A DNA stretch of 64,000 bases, from NCBI GenBank assembly GCA_947497245.1, contig CANMFO010000008.1, positions 1-64,000 of the forward strand. Direction: 5' to 3'. Made by a program: the position numbers and the translations under genes. Positions 33,875 through 43,285 of this stretch are shown here, in pieces (position 1 is the first letter of the stretch; each line of letters starts with the position of its first letter). The stretch comes from an uncultured Flavobacteriaceae bacterium (GTDB taxonomy: Bacteria; Bacteroidota; Bacteroidia; Flavobacteriales; Flavobacteriaceae). The notes beneath the pieces are model-generated. The model had not been told where the DNA came from and did not search any database. It was given only the letters and a program-made list of their open reading frames with translations.

Positions 33875-35884
33875 ATGAAGATTACTTTTGATTTTTTCCG
33901 ACTTTCCCGGCCCTTTGCCCTATGCCTGCCCTGTTTGCTTCTTTTGCCTTCCTGTCAGGAACAAAAGGCCGAGAACCCGATATTGGCCCAAAGCGCCATT
34001 GCCCGCGCCCTTCCCTTGGATAAAATAACCATCGATGGAAGTTTGGACGACTGGCCGCAGGACATGGTCCGCTATCCCATCCAAAATACGGAGTTGGGCG
34101 ATAAGCCCAAGGGGAGGAACGATTTCGAAGGTCATTTTTACGTCGGTTACGGGCTTGAAGAAAATGCGATCTACGTTGCTATGGAAATTACCGACGAATC
34201 GACCGTGATCGACACCAATGGTAGCTCCAACTGGGATTCCCAGGATGGTCTCGAACTCTATGTGAACGAACTGCACCTGCCTTCGGGCTCTCCTGTATCC
34301 CAATACAGTGAATATGGTGCCGACCGTCTGGCGTTCGGAGGTGCGGACGACTGGAAAAATATTGAAATGGAAAAACGGGCCACGGACAAGGGAATGACAG
34401 TTGAATGGCGTATTGACCTGGACCAAAAAATACAGGTCGGTAGAGCATTGGGCATGGATTTGGTGGTCATCGATAAGGATGGGGATGACAGTTTCTCATG
34501 GATCTCATGGGGCAGGGGCACACAGAAAGTGGCGAATCCCGACCGCTGCGGAACCATTTTACCCCTTGCTCCGGGAACAGATGTTGGCACCGTGTACGGT
34601 AAGGTAGATCGATCGGGCCTTAAGCCAAAGTCCATACCCTTGACCATGAGATTGGGCCAGGTCGGGAATCCAAAATTATGGGTACAGTTGTACGCGGACT
34701 CTTTAGGGAATTTCTCCGCATCCTTGCCATTGGGCGATTACCGGATCGATCTCCCTTCAAAGCTCATAAGCACGGAGGATGCATTTTACCGAATTGCACC
34801 CGGCGAACCGCTGACTTTTACCCTGGTAAAAGATGGGACCCCACCGCTCACAATCCCGGCACCCGAATTGATGCCCAAGCCCGATTTAATCCCCGAAAAG
34901 GGATTGCTGCATGATTTTGGGGAGACACAGAAAAATCAGGTGGACGAATTTGTCCAGGCCTATCAGGAATACTACGACATTCCAGGGGTTTCCTTGGCCG
35001 TGATCGAGGACGGAAAAGTAGCGTATCACAAGACATACGGGGTGAAGAACACGAGCACAAAGGAGCCAGTGACCGAAAAAACACTTTTTGAGGCCGCATC
35101 GATCACAAAGCCCGTGTTCGCCTTTGTGGTATTGCGTATGGCAGACAGGGGATTGATCGATTTGGACAGACCATTGCACGAATATTTGCCCTTTGACGAA
35201 CTTGAACGATATCCCGAATACAAGAAAATGACGGCAAGGCATGTGCTAATCCACCGTAGCGGATTGCCCAATTGGGGGCGGGAATTGAAAAATACTCCCG
35301 GGGAGAAGTATGGATATTCGGGAGAGGGGTTCGAATACTTAAAGCGCGTTGTTTCCAAAATTATGGATAGGGACATTGAACAAATACTGGACGAAGAGCT
35401 CATGGTACCATTTGGTCTGTACCATATGGAATTCAGCGATAGTGAAGCACTGAGAAAAGTGGTGTCGGCCGGGCACATGGGCTATCGGCCCACGAATTGG
35501 GGAATTCCACAAGAAGCAGGTATGGCGTTTAGCATGCATACCGAAGCAAAGGCGTTTTCGAAATATGCCCTGACCTTATTGGAGGAAAAAGGATTGAAGG
35601 CAATAACGTACCGCGATTTTATGACGATCCACACGGAGTCCGATTCCGTATATTGGAACGACCCGAACAATCGGGAAGGTCCAGGTCTTGGTATATTCGT
35701 TCGGGAATCGGACTATGGGGATACCTTTTATCACGGAGGCAGTAACGGTGATTTCAAATGCCTTTTCGAAATTTACAGGAAGCTGAAGATGGGCTATGTC
35801 GTTTTTACCAACTCGGAGACGGGAAGTGAACTTACAAATGATTTGGTGTATCTGTTGGTCGAGGGAAAGAAGAAAAAGCGTTGA
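33875..35884 (+). CDS. CBM9-like / class C beta-lactamase-fold lipoprotein
   Basis: The 669-residue protein has a lipobox (LLPSC, Cys27) and a CBM9-like beta-sandwich in residues about 45-240 (TIDGSLDDWPQD opening). From about residue 345 it has a class C beta-lactamase/penicillin-binding-like domain with SxxK as Ser409-Ile-Thr-Lys412, a Tyr481-Ser-Gly motif and His620-Gly-Gly. It should be a periplasmic or outer-membrane-anchored serine hydrolase; family activities include D-aminopeptidase, esterase and peptidoglycan-amidase types. The second motif is YSG rather than YxN, and the third is HGG, both as in many non-lactamase esterases. The CBM9 part may bind a glycan. It is divergent from an SSS symporter. 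Confidence 0.88.
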   Translation: MKITFDFFRLSRPFALCLPCLLLLPSCQEQKAENPILAQSAIARALPLDKITIDGSLDDWPQDMVRYPIQNTELGDKPKGRNDFEGHFYVGYGLEENAIYVAMEITDESTVIDTNGSSNWDSQDGLELYVNELHLPSGSPVSQYSEYGADRLAFGGADDWKNIEMEKRATDKGMTVEWRIDLDQKIQVGRALGMDLVVIDKDGDDSFSWISWGRGTQKVANPDRCGTILPLAPGTDVGTVYGKVDRSGLKPKSIPLTMRLGQVGNPKLWVQLYADSLGNFSASLPLGDYRIDLPSKLISTEDAFYRIAPGEPLTFTLVKDGTPPLTIPAPELMPKPDLIPEKGLLHDFGETQKNQVDEFVQAYQEYYDIPGVSLAVIEDGKVAYHKTYGVKNTSTKEPVTEKTLFEAASITKPVFAFVVLRMADRGLIDLDRPLHEYLPFDELERYPEYKKMTARHVLIHRSGLPNWGRELKNTPGEKYGYSGEGFEYLKRVVSKIMDRDIEQILDEELMVPFGLYHMEFSDSEALRKVVSAGHMGYRPTNWGIPQEAGMAFSMHTEAKAFSKYALTLLEEKGLKAITYRDFMTIHTESDSVYWNDPNNREGPGLGIFVRESDYGDTFYHGGSNGDFKCLFEIYRKLKMGYVVFTNSETGSELTNDLVYLLVEGKKKKR

Positions 35885-35944
35885 CCAAAAATTTTATCCA
35901 TAAAGCAAACACTAAAAAATCCTGACAAAACTGCGATAAAGTTG

Positions 35945-35952
35945 TAATTTTG
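35945..35952 (+). promoter_or_regulatory. Probable -7 element of recR
   Basis: TAATTTTG matches TAnnTTTG and ends 16 bp before the recR ATG. Confidence 0.5.
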
Positions 35953-35968
35953 TTCCAATATCTACGGA

Positions 35969-36589
35969 ATGGAATTTTCATCAAAGCTACTCGAAAACGC
36001 AGTTTACGAAATGGCGCAGTTGCCCGGTATAGGAAAGCGCACGGCCTTAAGGCTCGTGCTGCACCTGTTGAAACAACCGGCCGATCAGACCGACCGTTTG
36101 TCCACTGCTTTGGAGCAATTGCGGGGTACCGTCAAATTCTGTTCAAGCTGCCACAATATCTCGGATGTGGAAATTTGCGAAATCTGTGCCAACCCCAAAA
36201 GGGATAAGAGCTTGGTGTGTGTGGTGGAAGACATCCGCGACGTCATGGCCATAGAAAATACGGGGCAGTATACAGGTCTTTACCATGTTTTGGGTGGAAA
36301 AATATCGCCCATGGAAGGCGTTGGCCCCCAGGAACTGACCATTGACTCCTTGGTCAACAAAGCAAAACAGGGTGGGGTCAAAGAACTTATTTTCGCTCTG
36401 AGCTCAACCATGGAGGGAGATACGACCAACTTTTACATCTACAGGCAACTGAACGGATTGGATGTGGGTACTTCCACCATTGCCAGGGGAATAGCCGTGG
36501 GTGATGAACTGGAGTATGCCGATGAGGTCACCTTGGGGAGGAGCATTCTAAACCGCATTCCCTTCGAGGGCTCCCTGAAGGCGAATTGA
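35969..36589 (+). CDS. recR: Recombination mediator RecR
   Basis: The 206-residue protein has an N-terminal helix-hairpin-helix ([17 protein letters not shown]), a four-Cys zinc finger ([16 protein letters not shown]), a Toprim domain ([19 protein letters not shown]) and a C-terminal ATP-independent tail. RecR works with RecO and RecF to load RecA onto gapped DNA. Length is normal. It stands alone upstream of the E2 gene, each with its own -7 element, so the two are probably separately transcribed. Confidence 0.95.
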   Translation: MEFSSKLLENAVYEMAQLPGIGKRTALRLVLHLLKQPADQTDRLSTALEQLRGTVKFCSSCHNISDVEICEICANPKRDKSLVCVVEDIRDVMAIENTGQYTGLYHVLGGKISPMEGVGPQELTIDSLVNKAKQGGVKELIFALSSTMEGDTTNFYIYRQLNGLDVGTSTIARGIAVGDELEYADEVTLGRSILNRIPFEGSLKAN

Positions 36590-36634
36590 AAGAACAATTA
36601 TACGATAAATTCAAAGATTGCCTCAAATATTTAT

Positions 36635-36642
36635 TATTTTTG
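36635..36642 (+). promoter_or_regulatory. Probable -7 element of the E2 gene
   Basis: TATTTTTG matches TAnnTTTG and lies 37 bp before the ATG. Confidence 0.5.
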
Positions 36643-36679
36643 CACCGAAATTACCTTAAGGCACATATAGACTAAGAAT

Positions 36680-38050
36680 ATGTCAAAGTTTGAACTGAAA
36701 TTACCCCGTATGGGGGAAAGTGTTGCCGAAGCTACATTGACCTCTTGGTTAAAAGAGGTCGGAGATACCATTGCGATGGACGAGGCCATACTGGAAATCG
36801 CCACGGACAAGGTAGATTCTGAGGTTCCCAGTGAGGTTGATGGTGTTTTGTTGGAACAACTTTTTCAGGTCGATGATGTGATAAAAGTCGGACAGACCAT
36901 TGCCATCATTGAAATGAACGGAAGTGGGGAAGAGCATACTTCGGATGAGGAAGTTGGAGGTGCGATCGATGGCACAACGGATAATTCTGTTCTGTCCGAA
37001 GAAGTGGTCCAAATTGAGGATACCATCAAGATTGCAAGGGAAACCGCTACTTCTGCAGCGGTGGAGGCCGAGCGGCCGCAGGGAAGCCCGGAACGGTTTT
37101 ATTCACCCTTGGTAAGGAACATAGCGAAAGCAGAGGGAATTTCCATGGCCGAATTGGATGCCATACCGGGTACGGGCAAGGCAGGCCGTGTGACCAAAAA
37201 GGATATTCTGGCCCATGTCGAAAACAGAAAGGGTGGAGATGGGCCGAGGGAAATGGTGTCCTTCGAAAAACCGGTAACGGTACCTCCATCAAATTCGGTG
37301 CAAGAGGCCGGGGGAACCGTCTCTACCGCGCAGCGCACCGGGGGCGATGAAGTGGTCGAGCTGAGCAGAATGGGGAAATTGATTGCGCAGCATATGGTCG
37401 ATAGTGTCTCGACCTCGGCGCATGTGCAAAGTTTTATCGAGGTCGATGTGACCAACATCGTCAACTGGCGCCTCAAAATGAAGGAAGCGTTCCAAAAACA
37501 GGAAGGTGAAAAATTGACGTTTACACCAATTTTTATGGAGGCGGTGGCAAAGGCGTTGAAGAAATATCCGCTGATGAACATCTCGCTGGATGGGGACAAG
37601 GTTATCAAGAAAAAGAATATAAACATTGGCATGGCCGCGGCCCTGCCCGATGGGAACCTCATAGTTCCGGTTATCAAGAATGCCGATCAGTTGAACCTGG
37701 TGGGGATGGCCAAAGTGGTAAACGATTTGGCGAACCGCGCCCGAAACAACCAATTAAAGCCCGATGAGGTAAGGGACGGCACCTATACCGTGACGAACGT
37801 GGGTACTTTTGGGAGCGTGTTCGGCACCCCGATAATCAACCAGCCCCAAGTGGGTATATTGGCCCTTGGCGCTATCCGCAAAATACCGTCTGTCATCGAG
37901 ACCACTGAAGGCGATTTTATAGGCATCCGCAGTAAAATGTACCTGTCGCACAGTTATGACCACCGTGTGGTAAACGGGGCCTTGGGCAGTATGTTCGCCA
38001 AGGCCGTGGCCGATTATCTGGAAGCTTGGGACCCCAATACCGAGATATGA
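36680..38050 (+). CDS. Branched-chain 2-oxoacid dehydrogenase E2 (lipoamide acyltransferase)
   Basis: The 456-residue E2 has a lipoyl domain with its lipoylated Lys44 in EIATDKVDSEV, an E1/E3-binding domain at about 140-183 (LVRNIAKAEGISMAELDAIP) and a catalytic acyltransferase domain ending in DHRVVNGALG. The N-terminus matches the branched-chain (BCKDH) type more than pyruvate or 2-oxoglutarate E2. The catalytic motif HxxxDG reads His428-Arg-Val-Val-Asn432-Gly, so the conserved Asp is Asn; see the findings. No E1 or E3 gene is adjacent. Confidence 0.9.
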   Translation: MSKFELKLPRMGESVAEATLTSWLKEVGDTIAMDEAILEIATDKVDSEVPSEVDGVLLEQLFQVDDVIKVGQTIAIIEMNGSGEEHTSDEEVGGAIDGTTDNSVLSEEVVQIEDTIKIARETATSAAVEAERPQGSPERFYSPLVRNIAKAEGISMAELDAIPGTGKAGRVTKKDILAHVENRKGGDGPREMVSFEKPVTVPPSNSVQEAGGTVSTAQRTGGDEVVELSRMGKLIAQHMVDSVSTSAHVQSFIEVDVTNIVNWRLKMKEAFQKQEGEKLTFTPIFMEAVAKALKKYPLMNISLDGDKVIKKKNINIGMAAALPDGNLIVPVIKNADQLNLVGMAKVVNDLANRARNNQLKPDEVRDGTYTVTNVGTFGSVFGTPIINQPQVGILALGAIRKIPSVIETTEGDFIGIRSKMYLSHSYDHRVVNGALGSMFAKAVADYLEAWDPNTEI

Positions 38051-38212
38051 CCCCATTTTGGCCCATCAGATTGCATTATTGGTAAAAAACAACCTGCAAA
38101 TTTTTTAAATAATTAAAATTTGGGGAAATAAAATGCGGGATTCGGGATTAACATTCCAATAACATACTTTTTCTGTTTTAGGGCATAATTTCGTTACTTA
38201 CCAAACCAAGTA

Positions 38213-39475
38213 ATGCGGCAACCTAAGATCAAGCTTCCCTTGCTAGAAATAGCAAACGTCTTCTATTTTACCTTTTTTCTGGCAACTGTACCGATATTTT
38301 CCCAGGGGGAAAAAAAGGAGGATATAAAACTGTTCACGGAATGCAACTGCGAGAAGAGCTACGTTAAACAGGAAATCAACTTCGTAAACCACGTTCGGGA
38401 CCAGGGCCTGGCCAATGTAACCCTGTTCATTTACGATATAGCCAATGGAAGTGGGGGAAGAACTTTCATGCTCGAATTCAAGGGTGCGGCGACCTACGAG
38501 GACCTTAGCGGAAAACTGAGTTTCGAATCCACCGCGAACATGACCTCCGATGAGGTAAGGAAAGGGTTGGTGGACAAAATAAAGTTGGGCCTCTTGCCCT
38601 TTGTCCTAAACTCCGATCTAGCAGATAATGTGACCTACTCCATCAACAAGGCCGGGATGGGCCAGATACAGGATATAGATTTTGACGATCCGTGGAACAA
38701 TTGGATTTTCGAAATCTACGGGGAAGCCGAACTGAGCAAGGAATCGAGTCGTAAGGAGTTTGAGTACGAAATCGGGTTTGAAAGCGATCGGGTTACTGAA
38801 AAGTGGCGTATTAGAACCGATCTCCAGATGAACCAGTTCAACAGCGAATTCGTTCGTGAGAACGAGACTTTTACAAGCGAACGGTTTCGCTATTCGGGCG
38901 ATGCCAGCATAGTGCGAAGTCTCAACGACCACTGGTCGGCCGGTATTTTTGCCGGGGCGAGGCACAATACGTTCACCAATATCGATTTCTCGTACTACGT
39001 AAATCCGGCCATTGAGTATAATATTTTCCCATACCGCGAGGTGCTGCGAAGGGAGATCGTCTTCGCCTATAAGATAGGGTACCTTCACAACGACTATATA
39101 GAAACCACCATATTTGCCAAGGACGAGGAAGGTATTTTCAGACATTCCATGGATGTCCAGATTCGTTATCGGCAACCTTGGGGCAATATCTATTCGAGAT
39201 TGCGCGGGTCTACCTTCCTTGACGATTTTGACCGCAACAGGGTACAACTGTACGGCCGCTTTTCCGTACGCCTGTTCAAAGGATTGGCGGCAAGGTTTTC
39301 TGGAAATTTTGAAATTATCAGAGATCAAATAAACCTGCCTGCGGGTGATGCCTCCATTGAAGACGTACTGCTGCAACAAAAGCAGATCGCCACCGACTTT
39401 GAGTTGGGGTTCAGTGTGGGCCTCAGCTATACCTTCGGTTCGGCCTTCAACAATATTATCAATACCCGTTTGTAG
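38213..39475 (+). CDS. Outer-membrane beta-barrel-type protein of unknown function
   Basis: The 420-residue protein has a signal peptide (residues 1-33, ending IFSQ), a soluble N-terminal region with a conserved-looking CNCEKSYVKQEINFVNHVRD segment, and about twelve amphipathic strands from residue 170 onward, ending in GLSYTFGSAFNNIINTRL. The strand pattern and final aromatic/hydrophobic strand suggest a small outer-membrane barrel. I do not recognise a named family; similar Bacteroidota proteins are annotated as hypothetical. It has 162 bp upstream and no close partner. Confidence 0.75.
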   Translation: MRQPKIKLPLLEIANVFYFTFFLATVPIFSQGEKKEDIKLFTECNCEKSYVKQEINFVNHVRDQGLANVTLFIYDIANGSGGRTFMLEFKGAATYEDLSGKLSFESTANMTSDEVRKGLVDKIKLGLLPFVLNSDLADNVTYSINKAGMGQIQDIDFDDPWNNWIFEIYGEAELSKESSRKEFEYEIGFESDRVTEKWRIRTDLQMNQFNSEFVRENETFTSERFRYSGDASIVRSLNDHWSAGIFAGARHNTFTNIDFSYYVNPAIEYNIFPYREVLRREIVFAYKIGYLHNDYIETTIFAKDEEGIFRHSMDVQIRYRQPWGNIYSRLRGSTFLDDFDRNRVQLYGRFSVRLFKGLAARFSGNFEIIRDQINLPAGDASIEDVLLQQKQIATDFELGFSVGLSYTFGSAFNNIINTRL

Positions 39476-39696
39476 TTTTTTGTGCCGCTGCCAACAGGCA
39501 ACCCCCCACCTCCCATTTTTGGTAATGGGACCCTTTTTCCGGTTTGTGGGGTTCCCAAAGCCCGATGGCGCTGTCCCTACCTCCCTGAACGGAGCTTTCA
39601 ACCGGTAGCCCGTCATTTCCAACCGTTAGAAATAAAGCCTCCTAAGGTTTCACCGGACTTTTCTAAAAACTATCTTTACACAAACAAAAATGACGC

Positions 39697-40473
39697 ATGG
39701 ATTTAAAGTTGACAAGACCCATTTGTTTTTTTGACCTTGAGACCACTGGAACCAATGTGGCAAAGGACAGAATAGTGGAAATTTCCATTTTAAAGGTCCA
39801 CCCTAACGGTAATAAGGAAAGCAGGACCTGGCTAGTAAATCCAGAGATGTCGATCCCCGGGGAAGCCACGGCCATTCACGGTATTTCAAACGAGAAGGTG
39901 GCCAAAGAGCCTACTTTCAAGGAACTTTCCAGAGAAATCCATAACATGATAAAGGACAGCGATCTTGGAGGCTTCAATTCAGACCGTTTCGACATACCGT
40001 TGTTGGCGGAGGAGATGCTGCGGGCCAATATCGATTTCGACATGAAGAATACGGTAGCGATCGATGTCCAGACCATTTTCCATAAAATGGAAAAAAGGAC
40101 TCTGGGGGCGGCCTATAAGTTCTACTGTGGAAAGGACCTGACCGATGCCCATAGTGCCGAGGCGGATACCTTGGCCACCTATGAAGTGTTACTGGGCCAG
40201 TTGGATCGGTATCCCGAACTGGAGAACAATGTTAAAAAATTGGCTGAATTCTCCACGCACAGGCGATTTGTCGATTTTGCCGGCTTTATTGCATTGGACC
40301 CGGACGGCAACGAGATTTTTGCGTTCGGAAAGCACAAGGGCAAAAAGGTGGACGACGTCCTGGAAAGTGAGCCCGGGTATTTTGGCTGGATCCTAAATGC
40401 CGATTTTCCACTGTACACGAAAAAGGTACTGACACAGTTAAAATTGAAAAAGCTGAACAACAAATTGAACTGA
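39697..40473 (+). CDS. DEDDh 3'-5' exonuclease with ExoX/DUF3820-like C-terminus
   Basis: The 258-residue protein opens with the exonuclease motif I FFDLETTGT (Asp13, Glu15), has motif II around FNSDRFDIPLLAEE and motif III HSAEADTLATYEVL, which is the DEDDh DNA polymerase epsilon-like set. The last 60 residues (FGKHKGKKVDDVL and GYFGWILNADF) resemble the exonuclease X/DUF3820 C-terminal domain, also seen as a stand-alone gene at 47421. It should trim or proofread 3' DNA ends; its exact repair pathway is not set by context. Confidence 0.9.
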   Translation: MDLKLTRPICFFDLETTGTNVAKDRIVEISILKVHPNGNKESRTWLVNPEMSIPGEATAIHGISNEKVAKEPTFKELSREIHNMIKDSDLGGFNSDRFDIPLLAEEMLRANIDFDMKNTVAIDVQTIFHKMEKRTLGAAYKFYCGKDLTDAHSAEADTLATYEVLLGQLDRYPELENNVKKLAEFSTHRRFVDFAGFIALDPDGNEIFAFGKHKGKKVDDVLESEPGYFGWILNADFPLYTKKVLTQLKLKKLNNKLN

Positions 40474-40540
40474 TGTTAACAGATGTGACATTGGATTGCC
40501 AAGCAACGTCTAAACATCACATCCCAAGCCCGGTCACCCT

Positions 40541-41152
40541 ATGAAGATCATTTGCATTGGCCGCAACTATGCCGACCACATCGAAGAACTGGCGAACGAA
40601 CGGCCCTCGGATCCCGTCCTGTTCATAAAACCAGATTCAGCGGTGCTCCCCAAAGAACAGGATTTTTATATTCCCGAATTTTCCGAAGAAGTGCACCATG
40701 AAGTTGAAGTGCTGGTGAAGATCAACAAAGTGGGCAAACATATCGGGGTGAAGTTTGCCCCAACCTACTATGATGAGATAGGCCTGGGCATCGATTTCAC
40801 TGCAAGGGATGTGCAATCCGAACTCAAAAAAAAGGGATTGCCCTGGGAAAAGGCCAAAGGCTTTGACGGTTCGGCGGTCATCGGGCAGTGGCTTCCAAAA
40901 TCGAATTTCAAAGATTTGGACAGTTTGGATTTTAGTCTTCTGAAGAATGGAAAAGTGGTGCAAAAGGGCAATACGGGTCTGATGCTTTGGAAGATAGACG
41001 AACTTATCGCCTATGTATCCCGTTTTTTTATGCTAAAAAAAGGAGATGTGATTTTTACCGGGACACCTGCCGGTGTTGGTAAAATAAAGGCAAATGATTA
41101 TCTTTCGGGCATATTGGAAGGGCAAGAATTGTTTTCCATAAAAATTAAGTGA
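40541..41152 (+). CDS. Fumarylacetoacetate hydrolase family protein
   Basis: The 203-residue protein has the FAH fold signature MKIICIGRNYADHIEEL and the metal-site segments EVHHEVEVLVKIN and IDFTARDVQSELKKKGLPWEKAKGF (read in two parts), ending in TGTPAGVGKIKANDYLSG. Members act as hydrolases, isomerases or decarboxylases of beta-diketo or 2-oxo acids. The substrate is not known. It starts a chain of genes (Hpt, CinA) whose stops and starts overlap by one base (TGATG at 41150-41154), so they are co-translated. Confidence 0.9.
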   Translation: MKIICIGRNYADHIEELANERPSDPVLFIKPDSAVLPKEQDFYIPEFSEEVHHEVEVLVKINKVGKHIGVKFAPTYYDEIGLGIDFTARDVQSELKKKGLPWEKAKGFDGSAVIGQWLPKSNFKDLDSLDFSLLKNGKVVQKGNTGLMLWKIDELIAYVSRFFMLKKGDVIFTGTPAGVGKIKANDYLSGILEGQELFSIKIK

Positions 41153-41490
41153 TGATATACAGCTTGGACAAAATTAACGAGATGGCAGAGGGGGATGAAG
41201 AATTTGTCCACTCCGTAATTTCGGTCTTCCTGGAAGAAGTTCCCCAGGATCTTCAACAGCTCGAAAGTGCCCTGCAGGCCAACAACTATGAGCAGGTATA
41301 CAAGTTGGCCCATAAGATCAAGCCCAATGTTGATCTGCTCGGTATGGAGCAAACGCGGGCCGCAGCACTTGAAATCGAGACTTTGGGAAAAAATGCCGAC
41401 AATATGTCGGAAATAGAAAGGATATTCCCTGTTCTTAAAAAGGATATTGCACAAGTGGTCTCAGAGCTCAAAAAAGACTTCGATCTATAA
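41152..41490 (+). CDS. Stand-alone Hpt (histidine phosphotransfer) domain protein
   Basis: The 112-residue helical protein contains the Hpt motif, with the phosphorylatable His54 in YKLAHKIKPNVDLLG. Hpt domains carry phosphate between response regulator receivers in multi-step phosphorelays. I start it at ATG 41152, which shares a base with the stop of the upstream FAH-type gene; a GTG at 41149 is possible. No histidine kinase or response regulator is in the window, so its partners are elsewhere. Confidence 0.9.
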   Translation: MIYSLDKINEMAEGDEEFVHSVISVFLEEVPQDLQQLESALQANNYEQVYKLAHKIKPNVDLLGMEQTRAAALEIETLGKNADNMSEIERIFPVLKKDIAQVVSELKKDFDL

Positions 41491-42737
41491 TGTTCGCTGA
41501 GATCATTACGATCGGTGATGAGATCCTTATAGGTCAGGTCATTGACACCAACTCCGCCTTTATAGCCAAGCAACTGAACAAAATTGGGGTTTCGGTTTAT
41601 CAGATCACCTCGGTCCAAGATGACAGGAAGCATATCTTGGACGCTTTGGAGCAAGCCGGTAAAAATGCCGAGCTTGTGATTTGTACCGGAGGACTTGGCC
41701 CTACCAAAGATGATATCACCAAGCATACTTTCTGCGAGTTTTTCAATGATGTCCTGGTCGAGAACAAGGAAGTGTTGGAACACATAGAGGAACTGTTCGC
41801 CAAGTATATCTCCAGTCCGATATCGGAGGTCAACAAAAGGCAGGCCTTGCTCCCATCAAGGGCAGAGGTGCTCCACAATGCCAATGGGACCGCTCCCGGC
41901 ATGTGGGTTTCGCATACGGGTACGGTCTATATCTCCCTCCCGGGAGTGCCCTTTGAAATGAGGGCTTTAATGGTAGATCAGGTAATCCCCAAGGTCGCTA
42001 TCACCTTCAAGCGCCCCTTTATCATGCACAGGACCTGGGCTACCTACGGACTTGGGGAAAGTACCATTGCCGAAAGATTGGAAGATTGGGAGGAAAACCT
42101 GCCTCCATTTATCCGGTTGGCCTACCTTCCCAATTTGGGAAAGGTGCGTTTAAGGTTAACGGCCAAGGGTGCCGATAAAAAGGTTCTCGAAGAGGCGATG
42201 GACCGGGAATCCGCGAAGCTGCTTCCGTTGATAGGGGATATCCTCTTCGGAATGGAAAACGGGGAAACACTGGAAGAGGCTATAGGGAAATTGTTCAGTG
42301 CCAAGAAAAAGACCCTGGCCACCGCAGAAAGTTTTACAGGAGGGAAAATTGCCCAGATGATCAGTTCGGTTCCAGGGGCATCGGCGTATTTCATGGGGAG
42401 TGTGGTGAGCTATGCCACAAAAACCAAGATAGAGGTGTTGGGTGTTCCCGAAGCGATCATCGGCCGGCATTCGGTGGTGAGCGAGGCCGTTGCCATGGCG
42501 ATGGCCGAAAATGTAAGGGCACTGATGAAAGCCGACTATGCAGTGGCCACAACGGGCAATGCAGGTCCGACCAAAGGGGATTCCGACGCTGAAGTGGGCA
42601 CGGTCTTCATAGGGGTCGCTACCCCGGATCGCACGTTTGCTGAATGTTTTAGGATGGGCAACCATAGGGAAAGGGTAGTTCAAAAATCCGTCCATAAGGC
42701 CCTTGAATTGTTGCAAAAAGAAATTTCAAAAATCTGA
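41490..42737 (+). CDS. cinA: CinA family protein (NMN deamidase / ADP-ribose pyrophosphatase type)
   Basis: The 415-residue protein has an N-terminal molybdopterin-binding-like (MoCF_biosynth) domain with IGDEILIGQVIDTNSAFIA and CTGGLGPTKDD, and a C-terminal CinA domain with TAESFTGGKIAQMISSVPGA and ATTGNAGPTKGD. In this family the C-terminal part deamidates nicotinamide mononucleotide and the N-terminal part can cleave ADP-ribose. It overlaps the Hpt stop by one base (TAATG), so it is part of that operon. NAD salvage is the likely role. Confidence 0.93.
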   Translation: MFAEIITIGDEILIGQVIDTNSAFIAKQLNKIGVSVYQITSVQDDRKHILDALEQAGKNAELVICTGGLGPTKDDITKHTFCEFFNDVLVENKEVLEHIEELFAKYISSPISEVNKRQALLPSRAEVLHNANGTAPGMWVSHTGTVYISLPGVPFEMRALMVDQVIPKVAITFKRPFIMHRTWATYGLGESTIAERLEDWEENLPPFIRLAYLPNLGKVRLRLTAKGADKKVLEEAMDRESAKLLPLIGDILFGMENGETLEEAIGKLFSAKKKTLATAESFTGGKIAQMISSVPGASAYFMGSVVSYATKTKIEVLGVPEAIIGRHSVVSEAVAMAMAENVRALMKADYAVATTGNAGPTKGDSDAEVGTVFIGVATPDRTFAECFRMGNHRERVVQKSVHKALELLQKEISKI

Positions 42738-42746
42738 AGTAGAATC

Positions 42747-42777
42747 TTGTCCGTCCCATAAAAATGATATAAATTTG
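42747..42777 (+). promoter_or_regulatory. Promoter of the rpmB-rpmG operon
   Basis: TTG (42747-42749), a 20-base spacer, and TAAATTTG (42770-42777) match the Bacteroidota consensus; the ATG follows 25 bp later. Confidence 0.72.
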
Positions 42778-42802
42778 CAGCCTGTTTAAAAAAATCAGCA
42801 CA

Positions 42803-43039
42803 ATGTCAAAAGTTTGTGAAATTACAGGCAAAAGGGCGATGTTTGGAAACAACGTATCGTTCTCCATCAATAAGACCAAAAGAAGGTTCAACGTAAATCT
42901 TTCCAAAAAGCGCTTTTATATTCCAGAGGAAGATCGTTGGGTGACCTTAAAGGTGTCTGCAAAAGGATTAAAAATCATCAACAAAAGAGGCATATCGGCT
43001 GTTTTGAAGGAAGCTAAAGCGCAAGGATTGATCAAGTAA
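42803..43039 (+). CDS. rpmB: 50S ribosomal protein L28
   Basis: The 78-residue protein has the L28 signature [20 protein letters not shown] and the basic [20 protein letters not shown]. It binds 23S rRNA. It starts a block with rpmG, DUF4295 and ftsY, typical of Bacteroidota, driven by the promoter just upstream. Confidence 0.97.
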   Translation: MSKVCEITGKRAMFGNNVSFSINKTKRRFNVNLSKKRFYIPEEDRWVTLKVSAKGLKIINKRGISAVLKEAKAQGLIK

Positions 43040-43056
43040 TCCAAAAATCAACAACA

Positions 43057-43239
43057 ATGGCAAAGAAAGGTAATAGAGTTCAAGTTATTTTGGAGTGCAC
43101 GGAGCATAAAGACTCTGGAAAGCCAGGGACCTCCAGGTACATTACCACAAAAAATAAAAAGAACACCCCCGAACGGATGGAGATCAAGAAGTACAATCCC
43201 ATTTTAAGAAGGGTGACGGTTCATAAAGAAATTAAGTAA
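43057..43239 (+). CDS. rpmG: 50S ribosomal protein L33
   Basis: The 60-residue protein opens [20 protein letters not shown] and ends KEIK, the L33 pattern. It has a single Cys, so it is the zinc-free (C-) form. It lies 17 bp after rpmB and 46 bp before DUF4295, within one transcript. Confidence 0.97.
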   Translation: MAKKGNRVQVILECTEHKDSGKPGTSRYITTKNKKNTPERMEIKKYNPILRRVTVHKEIK

Positions 43240-43285
43240 TGCGCCATTTTTACCTAGGTGAAAATGTCAAATATTCCATAAAGTC

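Noticed and set aside
38618-39622. A 334-codon minus-strand frame over the outer-membrane protein gene
   Set aside because: It is antisense to a protein with a signal peptide and barrel pattern; its own translation has no signal, no motif and skewed composition.
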